From assembly GCF_041505935.1 (NCBI RefSeq), contig NZ_CP140110.1: 64,000 bases of DNA. One strand, written 5' to 3'. A program made the translations under genes and the position numbers. Source of the stretch: Fervidobacterium_A thailandense. GTDB taxonomy: Bacteria > Thermotogota > Thermotogae > Thermotogales > Fervidobacteriaceae. Below the pieces are notes generated by a model. It worked only from the letters and a program-made list of their open reading frames with translations, searched no databases and was not told the DNA's origin. The stretch's first letter is position 1; the number at the start of each line of letters is the position of its first letter. This document shows positions 8,381 through 17,092 of the stretch, piece by piece.

Positions 8381-9264
8381 GTGTTGAACTTAAGAAAAAG
8401 TACGGTGAGAGGGTCCAGCGTCTACCACTGAACGCTGGCTTCACGTGTCCCAACAGGGAAAACGGTAAACCTGGGTGTTTTTTCTGCGATGAAACGGGGA
8501 GTGGCTTTACGACCTTCGCTGGAATAACCATCAAAGAACAAATTCAACTGATGAAGGAGCGTTACAGGAAGAAAGGTATAAAAAAGTTCATTGCTTACTT
8601 CCAAAATTACACGAACACGTACGCTCCGCTTGAAATACTTGAGCAGACCTACGTTCAAGCATTGGACGAAGACGTAGTGCAACTGGACATCGCAACCCGA
8701 CCGGATTGCATCAACGAGGAAATTCTCGAGATGTTGAAGAGGATAAGCCAAAGATATAACATATCGGTCTCTCTTGACATGGGCCTTCAAACCGCCAATT
8801 ACCACACCCTTGTGAAAATCAACCGAGGTCACACACTTGCAGAGTACATTAACGCAGTACTGATGGTAAAAAAGTTCGGTTTTGAAATCGTCTCGCACGT
8901 CATTTTGAACCTCCCAGGCGACAACATGCTCGACGTGATCGAATCGGCGAAGATACTCTCAGCTCTCCGTGTTGATGGTGTGAAGATTCACTCTCTTTAC
9001 ATCGTGGAAGGTAGCATGTTCGGGGAGATGTACAAGAGAAACCAGCTCGAGATATGCTCTCTCGAAACTTACGTTGACAGGGTTGTCAGATTTCTGGAGA
9101 ACCTCTCACCACGCATAACAATCCACCGACTTGTGGCGGACCCACCAACGACTGGTACGTTATTCGGCAACTGGGGAAAATCGAAGTTGGAGATAGTCAA
9201 CATGATCGAAAGAAAGCTTGAAGATGATGATACTTATCAAGGCAAACGCGCAAAGGTTATCTAA
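8338..9264 (+). CDS. TIGR01212-type radical SAM protein (YhcC-like), probable ATT start
   Basis: This is a radical SAM protein of the YhcC family, whose reaction is not established. Three cysteines bind the iron-sulfur cluster: C37, C47 and C50 (GFTCPNR ... GCFFCDE), followed by QNYTNTYAP and ATRPDCI. These cysteines lie upstream of the first ATG (8551), and there is no in-frame ATG, GTG or TTG between the stop at 8299-8301 and 8551. A strong ribosome site, GGAGGTG (8323-8329), sits 8 bases before ATT 8338. From there the product is 308 residues, the normal family length. CTG 8377, which overlaps the deaminase stop, is the alternative. The gene overlaps the deaminase by 43 bases. Function is solid at family level; the start is inferred. 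Confidence 0.88.
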   Translation: MYDFLADGYRYRKLSVELKKKYGERVQRLPLNAGFTCPNRENGKPGCFFCDETGSGFTTFAGITIKEQIQLMKERYRKKGIKKFIAYFQNYTNTYAPLEILEQTYVQALDEDVVQLDIATRPDCINEEILEMLKRISQRYNISVSLDMGLQTANYHTLVKINRGHTLAEYINAVLMVKKFGFEIVSHVILNLPGDNMLDVIESAKILSALRVDGVKIHSLYIVEGSMFGEMYKRNQLEICSLETYVDRVVRFLENLSPRITIHRLVADPPTTGTLFGNWGKSKLEIVNMIERKLEDDDTYQGKRAKVI

Positions 9265-9270
9265 CACCAA

Positions 9271-9312
9271 TAAAAGAATGGCCGCCGAGAAAACTCGGCG
9301 GCCATTCTTTTA
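9271..9312. terminator. Bidirectional terminator hairpin
   Basis: A perfect 19-bp stem with an AAAA loop. The GC core is GGCCGCCGAG/CTCGGCGGCC and the arms end in TAAAA and TTTTA. It sits between the convergent radical SAM and solute-binding genes and can end transcription from both sides. Confidence 0.93.
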
Positions 9313-9324
9313 TCCCCAGTGTGA

Positions 9325-11172
9325 TTATTTCTCCTTCCAGACGACGTAGAAGTCCATACCAGGTCGCATCGGGTTGTCGTACCAACCCTTGACCCACGTT
9401 CTCTGGACGCGGACACCAAGTGGTTGATAAACCGGTACGCTGATGCAGTTGTCAATGACGAACTTCTGGATCTGGAGGTACAATTTTGCCCTAACTTGTG
9501 GATCGGTTTCAGCAGCTGCTTGCTCGATCAGGTCGTCAAGGCTCTTGCCACCGAGTTCCTTCCTTGGAGTGCTGACAAATTTTCTGAAGTTTTCACCCTG
9601 TCTTCCAGAGTAGTCACCTTTGCTGTGGTAGTAGGTGAATATGAAGTTATCCGGGTCTGGGAAGTCTGCAAGCCATCCAAGGATGAAGACCGGGAGTTCT
9701 CCACGCTTTGTAGCATCCAAGAATGTTGGCCATTGCAGTGGTTGCACATCGATCTTTGCCTTACCGGGTGCGGCCATCTCAAGGTACATCTTGATCATTT
9801 CTGCAACCCTCTGGCGTGCCACGTTACCCTGGTTGTACGCAACGCTGAACTTGAATCCCTTTGCCCAGGCTTGTCCATTCCAAGCCTTCATCAAATTGTT
9901 CCGAACTTCCGTAAGGTTGAACTTGTAGAGTGGAAGCGATGGATCAAATCCGAGCAATCCCTCGGGCAATGCCGTTGGAATCCTCTTACCGAATCCTTTC
10001 AGAACGTCCCTGATGAGAGCATCGTAGTTGATTGCAGCAGCAATTGCCTTCCTTGCGTAGATGTCATTGAAGAAGTCGGGTGGGATACCATTTCCGTCAA
10101 GTTTACCACTACCGATGTACTTGCTCGACGGGTTGACCGACCAGTTGAACGCGACGACCGTCACGGAAAGTGTTGGTATGTTCTCGATTATCTGAATGTC
10201 CTTGTTACCCCTAAGTTGGTCAAGGTACTCGAGAACAACGGCTATCGAGTCTGCATCACCGCGTTCAAGCATCGCTTTCCTTGTTGACCACTCGTCGATA
10301 CCCCAAATGATAACTTTCTTAAGTTTTGGAGCTCCTCTCCAGTACTGCTCGTTGGCTACGAGTGTGACTTTCTGCTGTTTCCTATCCCACTCTGCAAGCT
10401 TGAACGGACCGGTACCGTTTGTCCAAGCGTAAAGTGGAGATTCTTCCTTCTTCATGTCCTTCCATTTCCACCAAGTATCGGCCTTACCATCCCAAAGCCC
10501 GATTTTGATACAAGTTTCTTTGTCCAGTATCGCAGCCCAGTTTGCACTCTGAGCGATGATGTTCATGAACGGTCCGTACGGCCTCTTGAGCTTGATTACA
10601 ACGTTGTCACCTTGAACCTCTATAGCTGGGTCAACAACCTGTTTGTAGAAATCGATCAACTTTTGTCTGTACTCGGGCTTCGGTTCACCAGTCTTGGCGT
10701 CGAAAATTTCGCTTACAGGTTTGCCAACGAACTCTTCAAGTGCTTCGTCCCTCGAGTGCGTTCCGAACAGTGCGTACCAAAGCATCCACATTGGACCGCC
10801 CTCTGGATCGTAGAGCAGTCCTCTTTCGAACGAGTACTCAACATCCTCGGGTGTCAACGGGTTACCGTTGTGGAACTTGACGCCCTTCCTGATCGGGAAA
10901 ATGTACGTCTTTCCACCATCTTTGATAAGACCGTTCTTAACGCTTGGAACCTCGGTAGCCAACCTCGGTTCGAACTCACTGACGCTCCTACCCTTGTAAG
11001 CAATCAAGTTCTCGTAGACGTTGTAGATAACCTCTCCACTAGCCGTGTCATACGCAAGGTGTGGGTCAAGAGTATCTGGTTCACCAATCGTAGCGGAGAC
11101 GTAAACCGTTGGATCAAAAGCAAAGGTGAACGCAACCAGCAAAACGCCAAGCATCACCAAGAGCTTCTTCAC
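9325..11172 (-). CDS. ABC transporter solute-binding protein, family 5 (peptide/oligosaccharide)
   Basis: This is a 615-residue secreted binding protein of the DppA/OppA family. It has a signal peptide (MKKLLVMLGVLLVAFTFAF) and the start of the mature domain SATIGEPDTLDPHLAYDTASGEV. The family segment RKGVKFHNGNPLTPEDVEYSFER follows, and then a C-terminal lobe ending RTWVKGWYDNPMRPGMDFY. No lipobox cysteine is seen, so it is probably free in the periplasm. In Thermotogales such proteins often bind oligosaccharides rather than peptides, so the ligand is open. It stands alone, with no permease or ATPase gene beside it, a promoter upstream and a terminator downstream, so it must work with a transporter encoded elsewhere. 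Confidence 0.93.
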   Translation of the reverse strand: MKKLLVMLGVLLVAFTFAFDPTVYVSATIGEPDTLDPHLAYDTASGEVIYNVYENLIAYKGRSVSEFEPRLATEVPSVKNGLIKDGGKTYIFPIRKGVKFHNGNPLTPEDVEYSFERGLLYDPEGGPMWMLWYALFGTHSRDEALEEFVGKPVSEIFDAKTGEPKPEYRQKLIDFYKQVVDPAIEVQGDNVVIKLKRPYGPFMNIIAQSANWAAILDKETCIKIGLWDGKADTWWKWKDMKKEESPLYAWTNGTGPFKLAEWDRKQQKVTLVANEQYWRGAPKLKKVIIWGIDEWSTRKAMLERGDADSIAVVLEYLDQLRGNKDIQIIENIPTLSVTVVAFNWSVNPSSKYIGSGKLDGNGIPPDFFNDIYARKAIAAAINYDALIRDVLKGFGKRIPTALPEGLLGFDPSLPLYKFNLTEVRNNLMKAWNGQAWAKGFKFSVAYNQGNVARQRVAEMIKMYLEMAAPGKAKIDVQPLQWPTFLDATKRGELPVFILGWLADFPDPDNFIFTYYHSKGDYSGRQGENFRKFVSTPRKELGGKSLDDLIEQAAAETDPQVRAKLYLQIQKFVIDNCISVPVYQPLGVRVQRTWVKGWYDNPMRPGMDFYVVWKEK

Positions 11173-11227
11173 ACAAATCCCCCCTTAAACAGAGTGTGGA
11201 ACTTGCAAAGGTATATGGGCTAAGTTT

Positions 11228-11258
11228 ATTATACCACAACTTTTCACTTTTAGTGCAA
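11228..11258 (-). promoter_or_regulatory. Promoter of the solute-binding protein gene
   Basis: On the minus strand TTGCAC and TATAAT are 19 bases apart, with TGG before the -10 (TGGTATAAT). It lies 55 bases before the start codon at 11172. GGGGGG lies close to the start as the ribosome site. Confidence 0.6.
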
Positions 11259-11360
11259 TCACCTAACTGATTCTCCTCTCGCGTTTATGAACAGTTAGAG
11301 ATTACCACATCGCCAAATCTTTAATTTGGAAACCGTTGCAAGTTCGTTCGACAAGCGAAT

Positions 11361-11390
11361 TTGACATTGGAAACATATACATGATATAAT
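11361..11390 (+). promoter_or_regulatory. Consensus promoter for peroxiredoxin-ferritin
   Basis: TTGACA (11361-11366) and TATAAT (11385-11390) both match consensus, with an 18-base spacer. It is 31 bases upstream of the ATG at 11422. It is the best promoter match in the window and suggests strong expression; no clear repressor site was seen. Confidence 0.9.
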
Positions 11391-11421
11391 GTTGTACGGA
11401 ATTTCCCAGGAGGTGAAAATC

Positions 11422-11883
11422 ATGTTGTTAGTAGGATGTAAAGTTAAAGACTTCGAGCTTTTCAGCCACAACCTGGAGAGGGTAAAGCTGTCAGAACAAC
11501 AAGAACCGGTGGTCCTTGTCTTTTATCCCGGTGCGTTCACCAGTGTTTGCGAACGCGAGCTTTGCACGTTCAGGGACTCTTTGGCAAAGTTCAACAACCT
11601 GGGGGTTACCGTTCTGGGTATCAGCGTAGACTCACCGTTTGCAAATAAGGCGTTCGCAGAAAAGAACAGACTCAACTTCAGGCTGTTGTCGGATTTCGGT
11701 GCGAAGGTTTCCAGGGAATACTGCGGCGTGCACGAAGATTTTCTCGGAGTACCCGGATTCGTCGTTTCAAAGAGAGCCGTCTTTGTTATCAAAAACGGGG
11801 AAATAAAGTACTCTTGGATCAGTGACGATCCAGGCAAAGAACCACCGTACGAGGAAGTTTTCGCACTTTTGAAGAGTATTTAA
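11422..11883 (+). CDS. Peroxiredoxin (AhpC/TSA superfamily, PrxQ/AhpE-like)
   Basis: This thiol peroxidase reduces H2O2 or organic peroxides in the cytoplasm. The active site reads FYPGAFTSVCERELC: peroxidatic C43 in the PxxxTxxC motif, and C48 five residues later as in helix-type atypical 2-Cys (PrxQ/Bcp) enzymes. The length is 153 residues. The start at ATG 11422 has AGGAGGTG just upstream; the longer frame from 11389 lacks a ribosome site and overlaps the -10 box. Ferritin follows 36 bases later, giving an oxygen/iron defence operon. The reductant partner is unknown. Confidence 0.93.
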   Translation: MLLVGCKVKDFELFSHNLERVKLSEQQEPVVLVFYPGAFTSVCERELCTFRDSLAKFNNLGVTVLGISVDSPFANKAFAEKNRLNFRLLSDFGAKVSREYCGVHEDFLGVPGFVVSKRAVFVIKNGEIKYSWISDDPGKEPPYEEVFALLKSI

Positions 11884-11919
11884 CAACCGCAAAAATGGGA
11901 CCAGTGGGAGGGAGACACG

Positions 11920-12411
11920 ATGATACCTGAGAAGGTTTTGAAAGTATTGAACGAGCAAGTTGGTAAGGAACTGTACTCGGCGTACCTCTACCTTTCCATG
12001 GCAACGTACTTCGATGCCGAGGATTTGCAAGGATTCGCGCATTGGATGAAAGTCCAGGCAAAAGAGGAACTCGGCCACGCGATGAAGATTTATGAGTACA
12101 TCTATGAAAGAGGTGGGCGAGTCGAACTGCCCGCTTTGGAAAAACCCAGGTGTCAGTGGGATTCACCACTTGAAGCCTTCAAACAAGCTCTCGAACATGA
12201 AAGATTCATAACCTCGAGTATACACAACATTCTTGAGCTGGCACGTGCAGAGAACGATCATCCAACGGCGAATTTTATCCAGTGGTTTGTAAAAGAACAA
12301 GTTGAGGAAGAAGCACAAGTTGAATTCATCGTTAGAAAACTTCAGAAATTGGGAGATTCGCCTGTGGCACTCTATATGCTCGACAAGGACTTGGGAAACA
12401 GAGCAGAGTAA
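11920..12411 (+). CDS. ftn: Ferritin
   Basis: Ferritin oxidises and stores iron in a 24-subunit shell. The 163-residue helical protein has the ferroxidase pattern: ELYSAYLYLSMA in helix A, AKEELGHAMKIYEY in helix B, then LEHERFITSSI and FVKEQVEEEAQVEFI. It lacks the CxxC rubredoxin tail of rubrerythrin. GGGAGGGAG precedes the ATG. With the peroxiredoxin upstream it forms a two-gene unit that removes Fe2+ and peroxide together, ended by the hairpin at 12423. Confidence 0.95.
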   Translation: MIPEKVLKVLNEQVGKELYSAYLYLSMATYFDAEDLQGFAHWMKVQAKEELGHAMKIYEYIYERGGRVELPALEKPRCQWDSPLEAFKQALEHERFITSSIHNILELARAENDHPTANFIQWFVKEQVEEEAQVEFIVRKLQKLGDSPVALYMLDKDLGNRAE

Positions 12412-12422
12412 AACTTCAAAAC

Positions 12423-12448
12423 CGCCCCTCAAAGGGGGCGTTGTTTTT
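12423..12448 (+). terminator. Rho-independent terminator after ferritin
   Basis: CGCCCC and GGGGCG form a six-base GC stem around a six-base loop, followed by GTTGTTTTTT-type T-rich sequence. It lies 12 bases after the ferritin stop. Confidence 0.85.
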
Positions 12449-13140
12449 TACTGTTGTTTTCTCAGCTTTTCCAATCTCAGCAACTGTGTGTAATGATGAG
12501 CTAAACGAGTAGGTTCTGGCAATTTATATCCACGGAACATTTTTGTGGTTACCCTGAGAGCACTCTCTGGATCACACAGGTGACCAGGTGAGATATACAC
12601 CGGCGAAGCGCGTGGTTTTGGTATGTAGCAGTACCCCAAAACATCACCGTTGCGGTCAAGAAGTGGTTCTGGGAATCCAAGCAAAGGTTCATTCTTACAC
12701 ACACCGTACAGTCGTTTTTTTGCTACACCGATCGTCGGGAGGTTAACTAATATACCAAAATGACTTGCAATTCCCAGTCTTCGCGGATGCGCAATACCTT
12801 GTCCGTCCAAGAATACTATATCCGGTACCTGTCCCTGTTTTTTCGCTTTGAAAAAACAGTCAAGTAAAACCGGCAGTTCACGAAACGCCAACAAACCGGG
12901 TACGTATGGAAACGTTACCTTCTTCTCAGAACAGTAGACGGAAACTAAGTTTAAACTTCTATCGAGAACAACAAGCACACCCAGTGCAAAATCATTAACG
13001 TATGTAACATCCATTCCGCCAATTAAATTAACGTGCTCATCCAACAGTTCTTGTAATACCACCCTCTTCGATAACCTCTGCTGAATCTCAACAAACCTTT
13101 GCACAGCTTGGTCATTTAAGTAAACGTTCTCCATTTTCAT
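12448..13140 (-). CDS. nfi: Endonuclease V (deoxyinosine 3'-endonuclease)
   Basis: Endonuclease V nicks DNA one base beyond deoxyinosine and starts repair of deaminated adenine, a real burden at high temperature. The three metal-binding acids are present: D44 (GGMDVTYV), E89 (FRELPVLL) and D112 (VFLDGQGIAHPRRLG). GVAKKRLYG and SPGH are also conserved. The length of 230 residues is normal. It begins four bases after the permease stop, with GAGGCG as ribosome site, and is read with the two permeases upstream. Confidence 0.96.
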   Translation of the reverse strand: MKMENVYLNDQAVQRFVEIQQRLSKRVVLQELLDEHVNLIGGMDVTYVNDFALGVLVVLDRSLNLVSVYCSEKKVTFPYVPGLLAFRELPVLLDCFFKAKKQGQVPDIVFLDGQGIAHPRRLGIASHFGILVNLPTIGVAKKRLYGVCKNEPLLGFPEPLLDRNGDVLGYCYIPKPRASPVYISPGHLCDPESALRVTTKMFRGYKLPEPTRLAHHYTQLLRLEKLRKQQ

Positions 13141-13144
13141 CGCC

Positions 13145-14443
13145 TCAAAGCACGCGAAGTAGGAAGAAGAAATACAAATTAGAGACCAGCAAGCTAATCA
13201 ACGTCACAACGGTACCTATCTTAAGAAATTCGACGAACCTTACTTCCCGTTCCTTGTATTTCTTCAGCAACGAGAGTCCGACGACGTTCGCCGACGCACC
13301 AACGGGAGTCATGTTACCACCGAGACACGCCCCAAGTGATAGAGCAAACCAGAACGGATGTATGTGTGAGAAGGCTGAAGGATTTATTTGCGGGAGCTCC
13401 TTGAGAACGGGGATCATCGTCGCCGTGAAAGGAATGTTGTCAACGAATCCGGAGATAATGCCGGAAATCCAGACGAGCAAACTTCCCAGGAATGGCCGTG
13501 AACCTCTGGAAATATCGACGAGCCAGTGTGCGATTCTTGACATGACTCCAACATGTTCCATAGCGCCTGTGATTATAAACAATCCGATGAAGAAGAATAT
13601 GACCTCCCACTCCACCTTTTCCAAGAACGGAGTAATTTCTTCCCTTTCAAAGAGAAGCAAACCGAAAAATCCAGCGATGAGTCCGATTATCGAACTTTCT
13701 AACTTCAGTTGCTTTTGAAAGACGAAGAGAACGACTATGAATAACATAAACAACGCCGACTGAACAAAGCGCCTTTGACTTTTAATAACCTTGCTTTCGT
13801 CGAAACCAGCAATGAATTCTTTTGGAAATTTATTCGAAAATTGTTCTCTATAGATAACCACGAGTACAAGGTCAACCAGGAATAATATCAACAAGTTTAC
13901 TGGGACCATGAACTCTGCAAACTCAGAGAACGGGATTTTCGCCGCCGAAGTTATCAAGATGTTCGGTGGGTCACCAATAGGAGTCATCGTACCACCGATG
14001 TTCGATGCAAAAATTTCACCGAGTACAAAAGGAACAGGATCGAGCCCGAGAATGTCGGTAATTGCAAACGTCACCGGAACGAAAATTAGAATAGTAGTCA
14101 CGTTATCTATGAAAGATGAAACGAAAGCCACAATGAAAGTGAGTGCAAAGAAGAGTTTAAAGACACTCGTACCAGCGATCTTGACAGTCTTAATGGCCAG
14201 GTATTGAAATATCCCCGATTGTTCCATTACCCTAACAAATATCATCATACCGATGAGAAACAGAATCGTGTTTATGTCAAGCGATTCTTTCAAACCTTCG
14301 TAAGGGTCTGGGAAGACGCGGATGGCAAGTAGCGTGAGACCCCCAGCCATCGCGATAACTGTTTTGTTAAGTCTTTCGGTGATAACGAAATACAAAACGA
14401 TGAAAAACGTTGCAAGAACGAGAAATTCCATAATGTTCACCAC
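13145..14443 (-). CDS. ArsB/NhaD-type ion transporter (permease 1)
   Basis: This 432-residue polytopic membrane protein of the ion-transporter superfamily (ArsB, NhaD, CitM, SLC13) has two homologous halves. The first carries FIDNVTTILIFVPVTFAI and SNIGGTMTPIGDPPNILI. The second carries GFVDNIPFTATMIPVL and CLGGNMTPVGASANVVG. These paired Asp-Asn and Gly-Pro-rich re-entrant motifs define the family. The substrate (arsenite, Na+/H+ or a carboxylate) cannot be read; there is no arsA or arsR nearby. GTG 14443 starts the frame; an internal ATG four codons later is equally possible because no good ribosome site is visible. Confidence 0.85.
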   Translation of the reverse strand: MVNIMEFLVLATFFIVLYFVITERLNKTVIAMAGGLTLLAIRVFPDPYEGLKESLDINTILFLIGMMIFVRVMEQSGIFQYLAIKTVKIAGTSVFKLFFALTFIVAFVSSFIDNVTTILIFVPVTFAITDILGLDPVPFVLGEIFASNIGGTMTPIGDPPNILITSAAKIPFSEFAEFMVPVNLLILFLVDLVLVVIYREQFSNKFPKEFIAGFDESKVIKSQRRFVQSALFMLFIVVLFVFQKQLKLESSIIGLIAGFFGLLLFEREEITPFLEKVEWEVIFFFIGLFIITGAMEHVGVMSRIAHWLVDISRGSRPFLGSLLVWISGIISGFVDNIPFTATMIPVLKELPQINPSAFSHIHPFWFALSLGACLGGNMTPVGASANVVGLSLLKKYKEREVRFVEFLKIGTVVTLISLLVSNLYFFFLLRVL

Positions 14444-14461
14444 GTTTCTCAGAAAGGAGGT

Positions 14462-15685
14462 TCATTTTAGCAAAAGTAGGTACACACTCGAAATTATACC
14501 ACCTGTCAACACTGGTTTCAATGAAGCTTTCATGAATTCTCCAAAACTTATCCGCTCGTTTTTGTACCTTAGAATTACGTTGTTTCCAACAATGTTACAC
14601 ATCGAAGCCACTGGTGTTAAGTTGCCACCGATCCCCACACCCAAAGCGAGAGCCCAGTAGAGCTTCGTACTTGCACCGTATAAAATCAACTTCTTCACCA
14701 CCGCGAGCATTATCATGGTAACCGGGAGAGCACTCAGAAAGCCCGTCAAGACTATCGAACCCCAAAGAACACCAACGCTGAGGAGAACCGAACGGGCAAA
14801 AGGCTTCAGGATCGTGATCAATGGTAGGAACAACCCCAACCTTTCAATTGCCGCATCGAGCAAGTAAAGGCCCGCGATCAGGAATAACGTGTCCCAATCG
14901 ATTTCGCTCGCAATCTCTTGAAAACTCTTCCTTTCCGAAAACATCAATATCAACGCGCCAAAAAGGGCGACGATTCCCAACTCAAGTTCCAAGACTTCGT
15001 GGAAAGCCATACCGAAAACAACAAGTCCAAAGGGGATCAGCATCAGGAGTACTCTACTGGGAGTGGAATACTGTTCCTTTTCCTCCATCCTCAAATCGAC
15101 ACGTCCCATGTCCCTCAAGGTAACTACGAGCGTTGCAACGGCAATCAGAAATCCAATCGGCATGAGGTACAATATGAAGGCGACGAAACTCAACCGCGAG
15201 GCCGAGTAGATAACGATGTTTGGTGGATCACCAATGGCCGTCGTCATACCACCGAGGTTAGAGAAAAATATCGCGTTGGCCGTAACCAACTTGTAGTCGA
15301 TCCCCGAAATATCACAAATGTACAGCAAGATGGGGATGAAAATCAAAATGGTGGTAACATTATCCAGGAACGCCGAGAGGAAGAAAATAGATACGTAAAC
15401 CAGTGTGACGATCGTCAAGATCTTTCCTTTCCCAAGCTTAACTATACGCTCTGCTATCGCGGAGAAGACACCTCGTTCTTTCAGTATGGAGACAGTTATC
15501 ATCATGCCAATCAAAACGAACATCGTATTGAAATCGACAAGCCGTGAAAAATCGGCTAAGTTCATCCAACCGACGAGTAGGACAGAAGTTAATCCGAAAA
15601 GCATCGTCGTAACCGGAGCTATGTTCGGTCGCAATACGATGAACAAGTAAGATAAAACGTACATGAGCAGAACGAGTAACTTCAA
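14462..15685 (-). CDS. ArsB/NhaD-type ion transporter (permease 2)
   Basis: A 407-residue paralogue of the next gene downstream, with FLDNVTTILIFIPILLYI and SNLGGMTTAIGDPPNIVIY in the first half. In the second half, LTGFLSALPVTMIMLAV and GIGGNLTPVASMCNIVGN match the family, but the usual DN pair is replaced by SA (LSALPV). This may alter ion coupling. It starts at TTG 15685 with GGTGGTGAG upstream and is 18 bases from permease 1, so both are co-transcribed. They may form a heteromeric pair or two tandem carriers; the sequence cannot tell. Confidence 0.83.
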   Translation of the reverse strand: MKLLVLLMYVLSYLFIVLRPNIAPVTTMLFGLTSVLLVGWMNLADFSRLVDFNTMFVLIGMMITVSILKERGVFSAIAERIVKLGKGKILTIVTLVYVSIFFLSAFLDNVTTILIFIPILLYICDISGIDYKLVTANAIFFSNLGGMTTAIGDPPNIVIYSASRLSFVAFILYLMPIGFLIAVATLVVTLRDMGRVDLRMEEKEQYSTPSRVLLMLIPFGLVVFGMAFHEVLELELGIVALFGALILMFSERKSFQEIASEIDWDTLFLIAGLYLLDAAIERLGLFLPLITILKPFARSVLLSVGVLWGSIVLTGFLSALPVTMIMLAVVKKLILYGASTKLYWALALGVGIGGNLTPVASMCNIVGNNVILRYKNERISFGEFMKASLKPVLTGGIISSVYLLLLK

Positions 15686-15747
15686 CGCATCTCACCACCC
15701 AATTTCCACCTTTCGAACACGACCAACCTCCGCATCTGGCTTAAACA

Positions 15748-15756
15748 ATTTTACCA
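15748..15756 (-). promoter_or_regulatory. Probable extended -10 promoter for the permease-nfi unit
   Basis: The minus strand reads TGGTAAAAT about 63 bases before the TTG start at 15685. No good -35 box is visible at the usual distance. Confidence 0.38.
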
Positions 15757-15828
15757 CATCTTCATATAGTTTCATCCGCACACAGATTAACTCTTGAGAC
15801 CATAGTTAATGAAATTGTTAAGAACCTC

Positions 15829-15860
15829 CAAAAAATCATGGCCACCTCTTGAAGGTGGCC
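15829..15860 (-). terminator. Terminator after the TPR protein gene
   Basis: GGCCACCT and AGGTGGCC form an 8-bp stem with a five-base loop. On the minus strand ATGATTTTTT follows. It ends the long minus-strand run, about 40 bases after the stop at 15900. Confidence 0.8.
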
Positions 15861-15899
15861 GTCAATAATATCATTTTTGATTCAACACTGGTTGAGCTT

Positions 15900-17048
15900 T
15901 CACGAATCGGTACTACTCTGAACTTCCTTCAGTTCTTCAACTTCCTTGAGGAGTTTCTTGACGAGTATCCTTGTTTCCCGTTCGGTTATCTGTTCCAATG
16001 TATCAAACTCGTGAAATGGTTTCTGGAGCAATTCGAACTCTTGTAAGGTTAATTCTTCTGACCGCTCACCTGGCGCTGTGGTTTCCTGAAACTTCCTTAG
16101 ATTATCAACAAGATTCTTCTCAACAACTTCAGCGCTCTCAGTTTGCGAGGACTCTTGTCCCGCAGCTGTTTCCGCAGTTAAGCCAAGCTCATCCAGGACG
16201 TTGGATATTTCTTCTATTTCCTTTTTACCTTTCTCAATTTCCTCTAATATCTCGAACCTCTCACTCGACGCTCCTTTTTCTGCTTCCGCAACCTTTGCCT
16301 CTTCACCGGGTTTCAATCCACCACTTTCAATTTCACGGAGCAGTTCTTCGAAAATTTCAATATCGCTTTTAATCAGTGCGTCAAACTCGATCACCTGAGC
16401 ATTCTCAGGGATGAGTGACAGCTCCTCCTGTTCCAGGGCCTTAGCCGGTTCTGTAGCCACAACTTGTTGCTGAGGTTCCACGGAGCCAGGTGTGTACGTT
16501 CCCGAAGGTCTTGTGGGAGGTGGTAGTTCGATAAGTCTCCTTTTCAACGCGAGGATCCTGTATTCAGCAAAAAGCAGCGCGGCGAAGGTTGTGACGAACA
16601 CAACCACCAAGATCAGTATCCGTCTCATTAATGAAGTACCCTGATTAGTTTGGTCAGTTTGCGGGAGCTGGACTATTTCCGTGGCAGCTGGTGTGGTGGG
16701 TCTGTTCCTCAGTATCCACTTTTTCCACTCATCCTGGGCTTGTCGTTTTTCGATGGAGTCGATTAACTCACGCACGAAATCGGACTGATAACCCGATAGA
16801 TACCCCTTCGCTTTGATGTAATCTCCAACCATGTAAGCACAGATCCCCATCTTGAATTTAAGCATGGGGTCGTAACTTTCCAAACTTCTGTCGTAACTTA
16901 CTGCCAGCTCGTAATTCCGGAGTGCGGTAGCGTAATCGCCAGATTTATAGGAAAGTTCGGCAGCGGTATAGTATTCAACGCTCTTTTGGGAGAGTGAAAA
17001 TCCAAAAACTGCGGACAAAAGGATTAGGAACGCAAATATCCTTCTCAT
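15900..17048 (-). CDS. TPR protein with signal sequence, one internal membrane helix and acidic tail
   Basis: The function is unknown. The product is 382 residues. It has an N-terminal signal sequence (MRRIFAFLILLSAVFGFS), then a TPR-like region (about residues 25-100: YYTAAELSYKSGDYATALRNYELAV, GDYIKAKGYL). A membrane helix follows (RILILVVVFVTTFAALLFAEYRI, about residues 140-165), then a long Glu-rich helical tail. This suggests periplasmic TPRs and a cytoplasmic acidic tail. I chose ATG 17048 because AGGAGG lies 5 bases before it; a longer frame starts at 17069. It is the last gene of the long run, 45 bases after rho. Confidence 0.7.
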   Translation of the reverse strand: MRRIFAFLILLSAVFGFSLSQKSVEYYTAAELSYKSGDYATALRNYELAVSYDRSLESYDPMLKFKMGICAYMVGDYIKAKGYLSGYQSDFVRELIDSIEKRQAQDEWKKWILRNRPTTPAATEIVQLPQTDQTNQGTSLMRRILILVVVFVTTFAALLFAEYRILALKRRLIELPPPTRPSGTYTPGSVEPQQQVVATEPAKALEQEELSLIPENAQVIEFDALIKSDIEIFEELLREIESGGLKPGEEAKVAEAEKGASSERFEILEEIEKGKKEIEEISNVLDELGLTAETAAGQESSQTESAEVVEKNLVDNLRKFQETTAPGERSEELTLQEFELLQKPFHEFDTLEQITERETRILVKKLLKEVEELKEVQSSTDS

Positions 17049-17092
17049 TTTGCCTCCTCTTTTTCCCAAGGTACGCTCGCCACGTGGACAGT

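Noticed and set aside
9424..10287. 287-codon open frame on the plus strand
   Set aside because: It is antisense to the solute-binding protein gene, has no ribosome site and reads as random sequence; the minus-strand gene has a clear signal peptide and family motifs.
14455..14461. Strong GGAGG on the plus strand before a 112-codon frame
   Set aside because: The frame is antisense to permease 2; the match appears to be chance in the gap between the two permeases.
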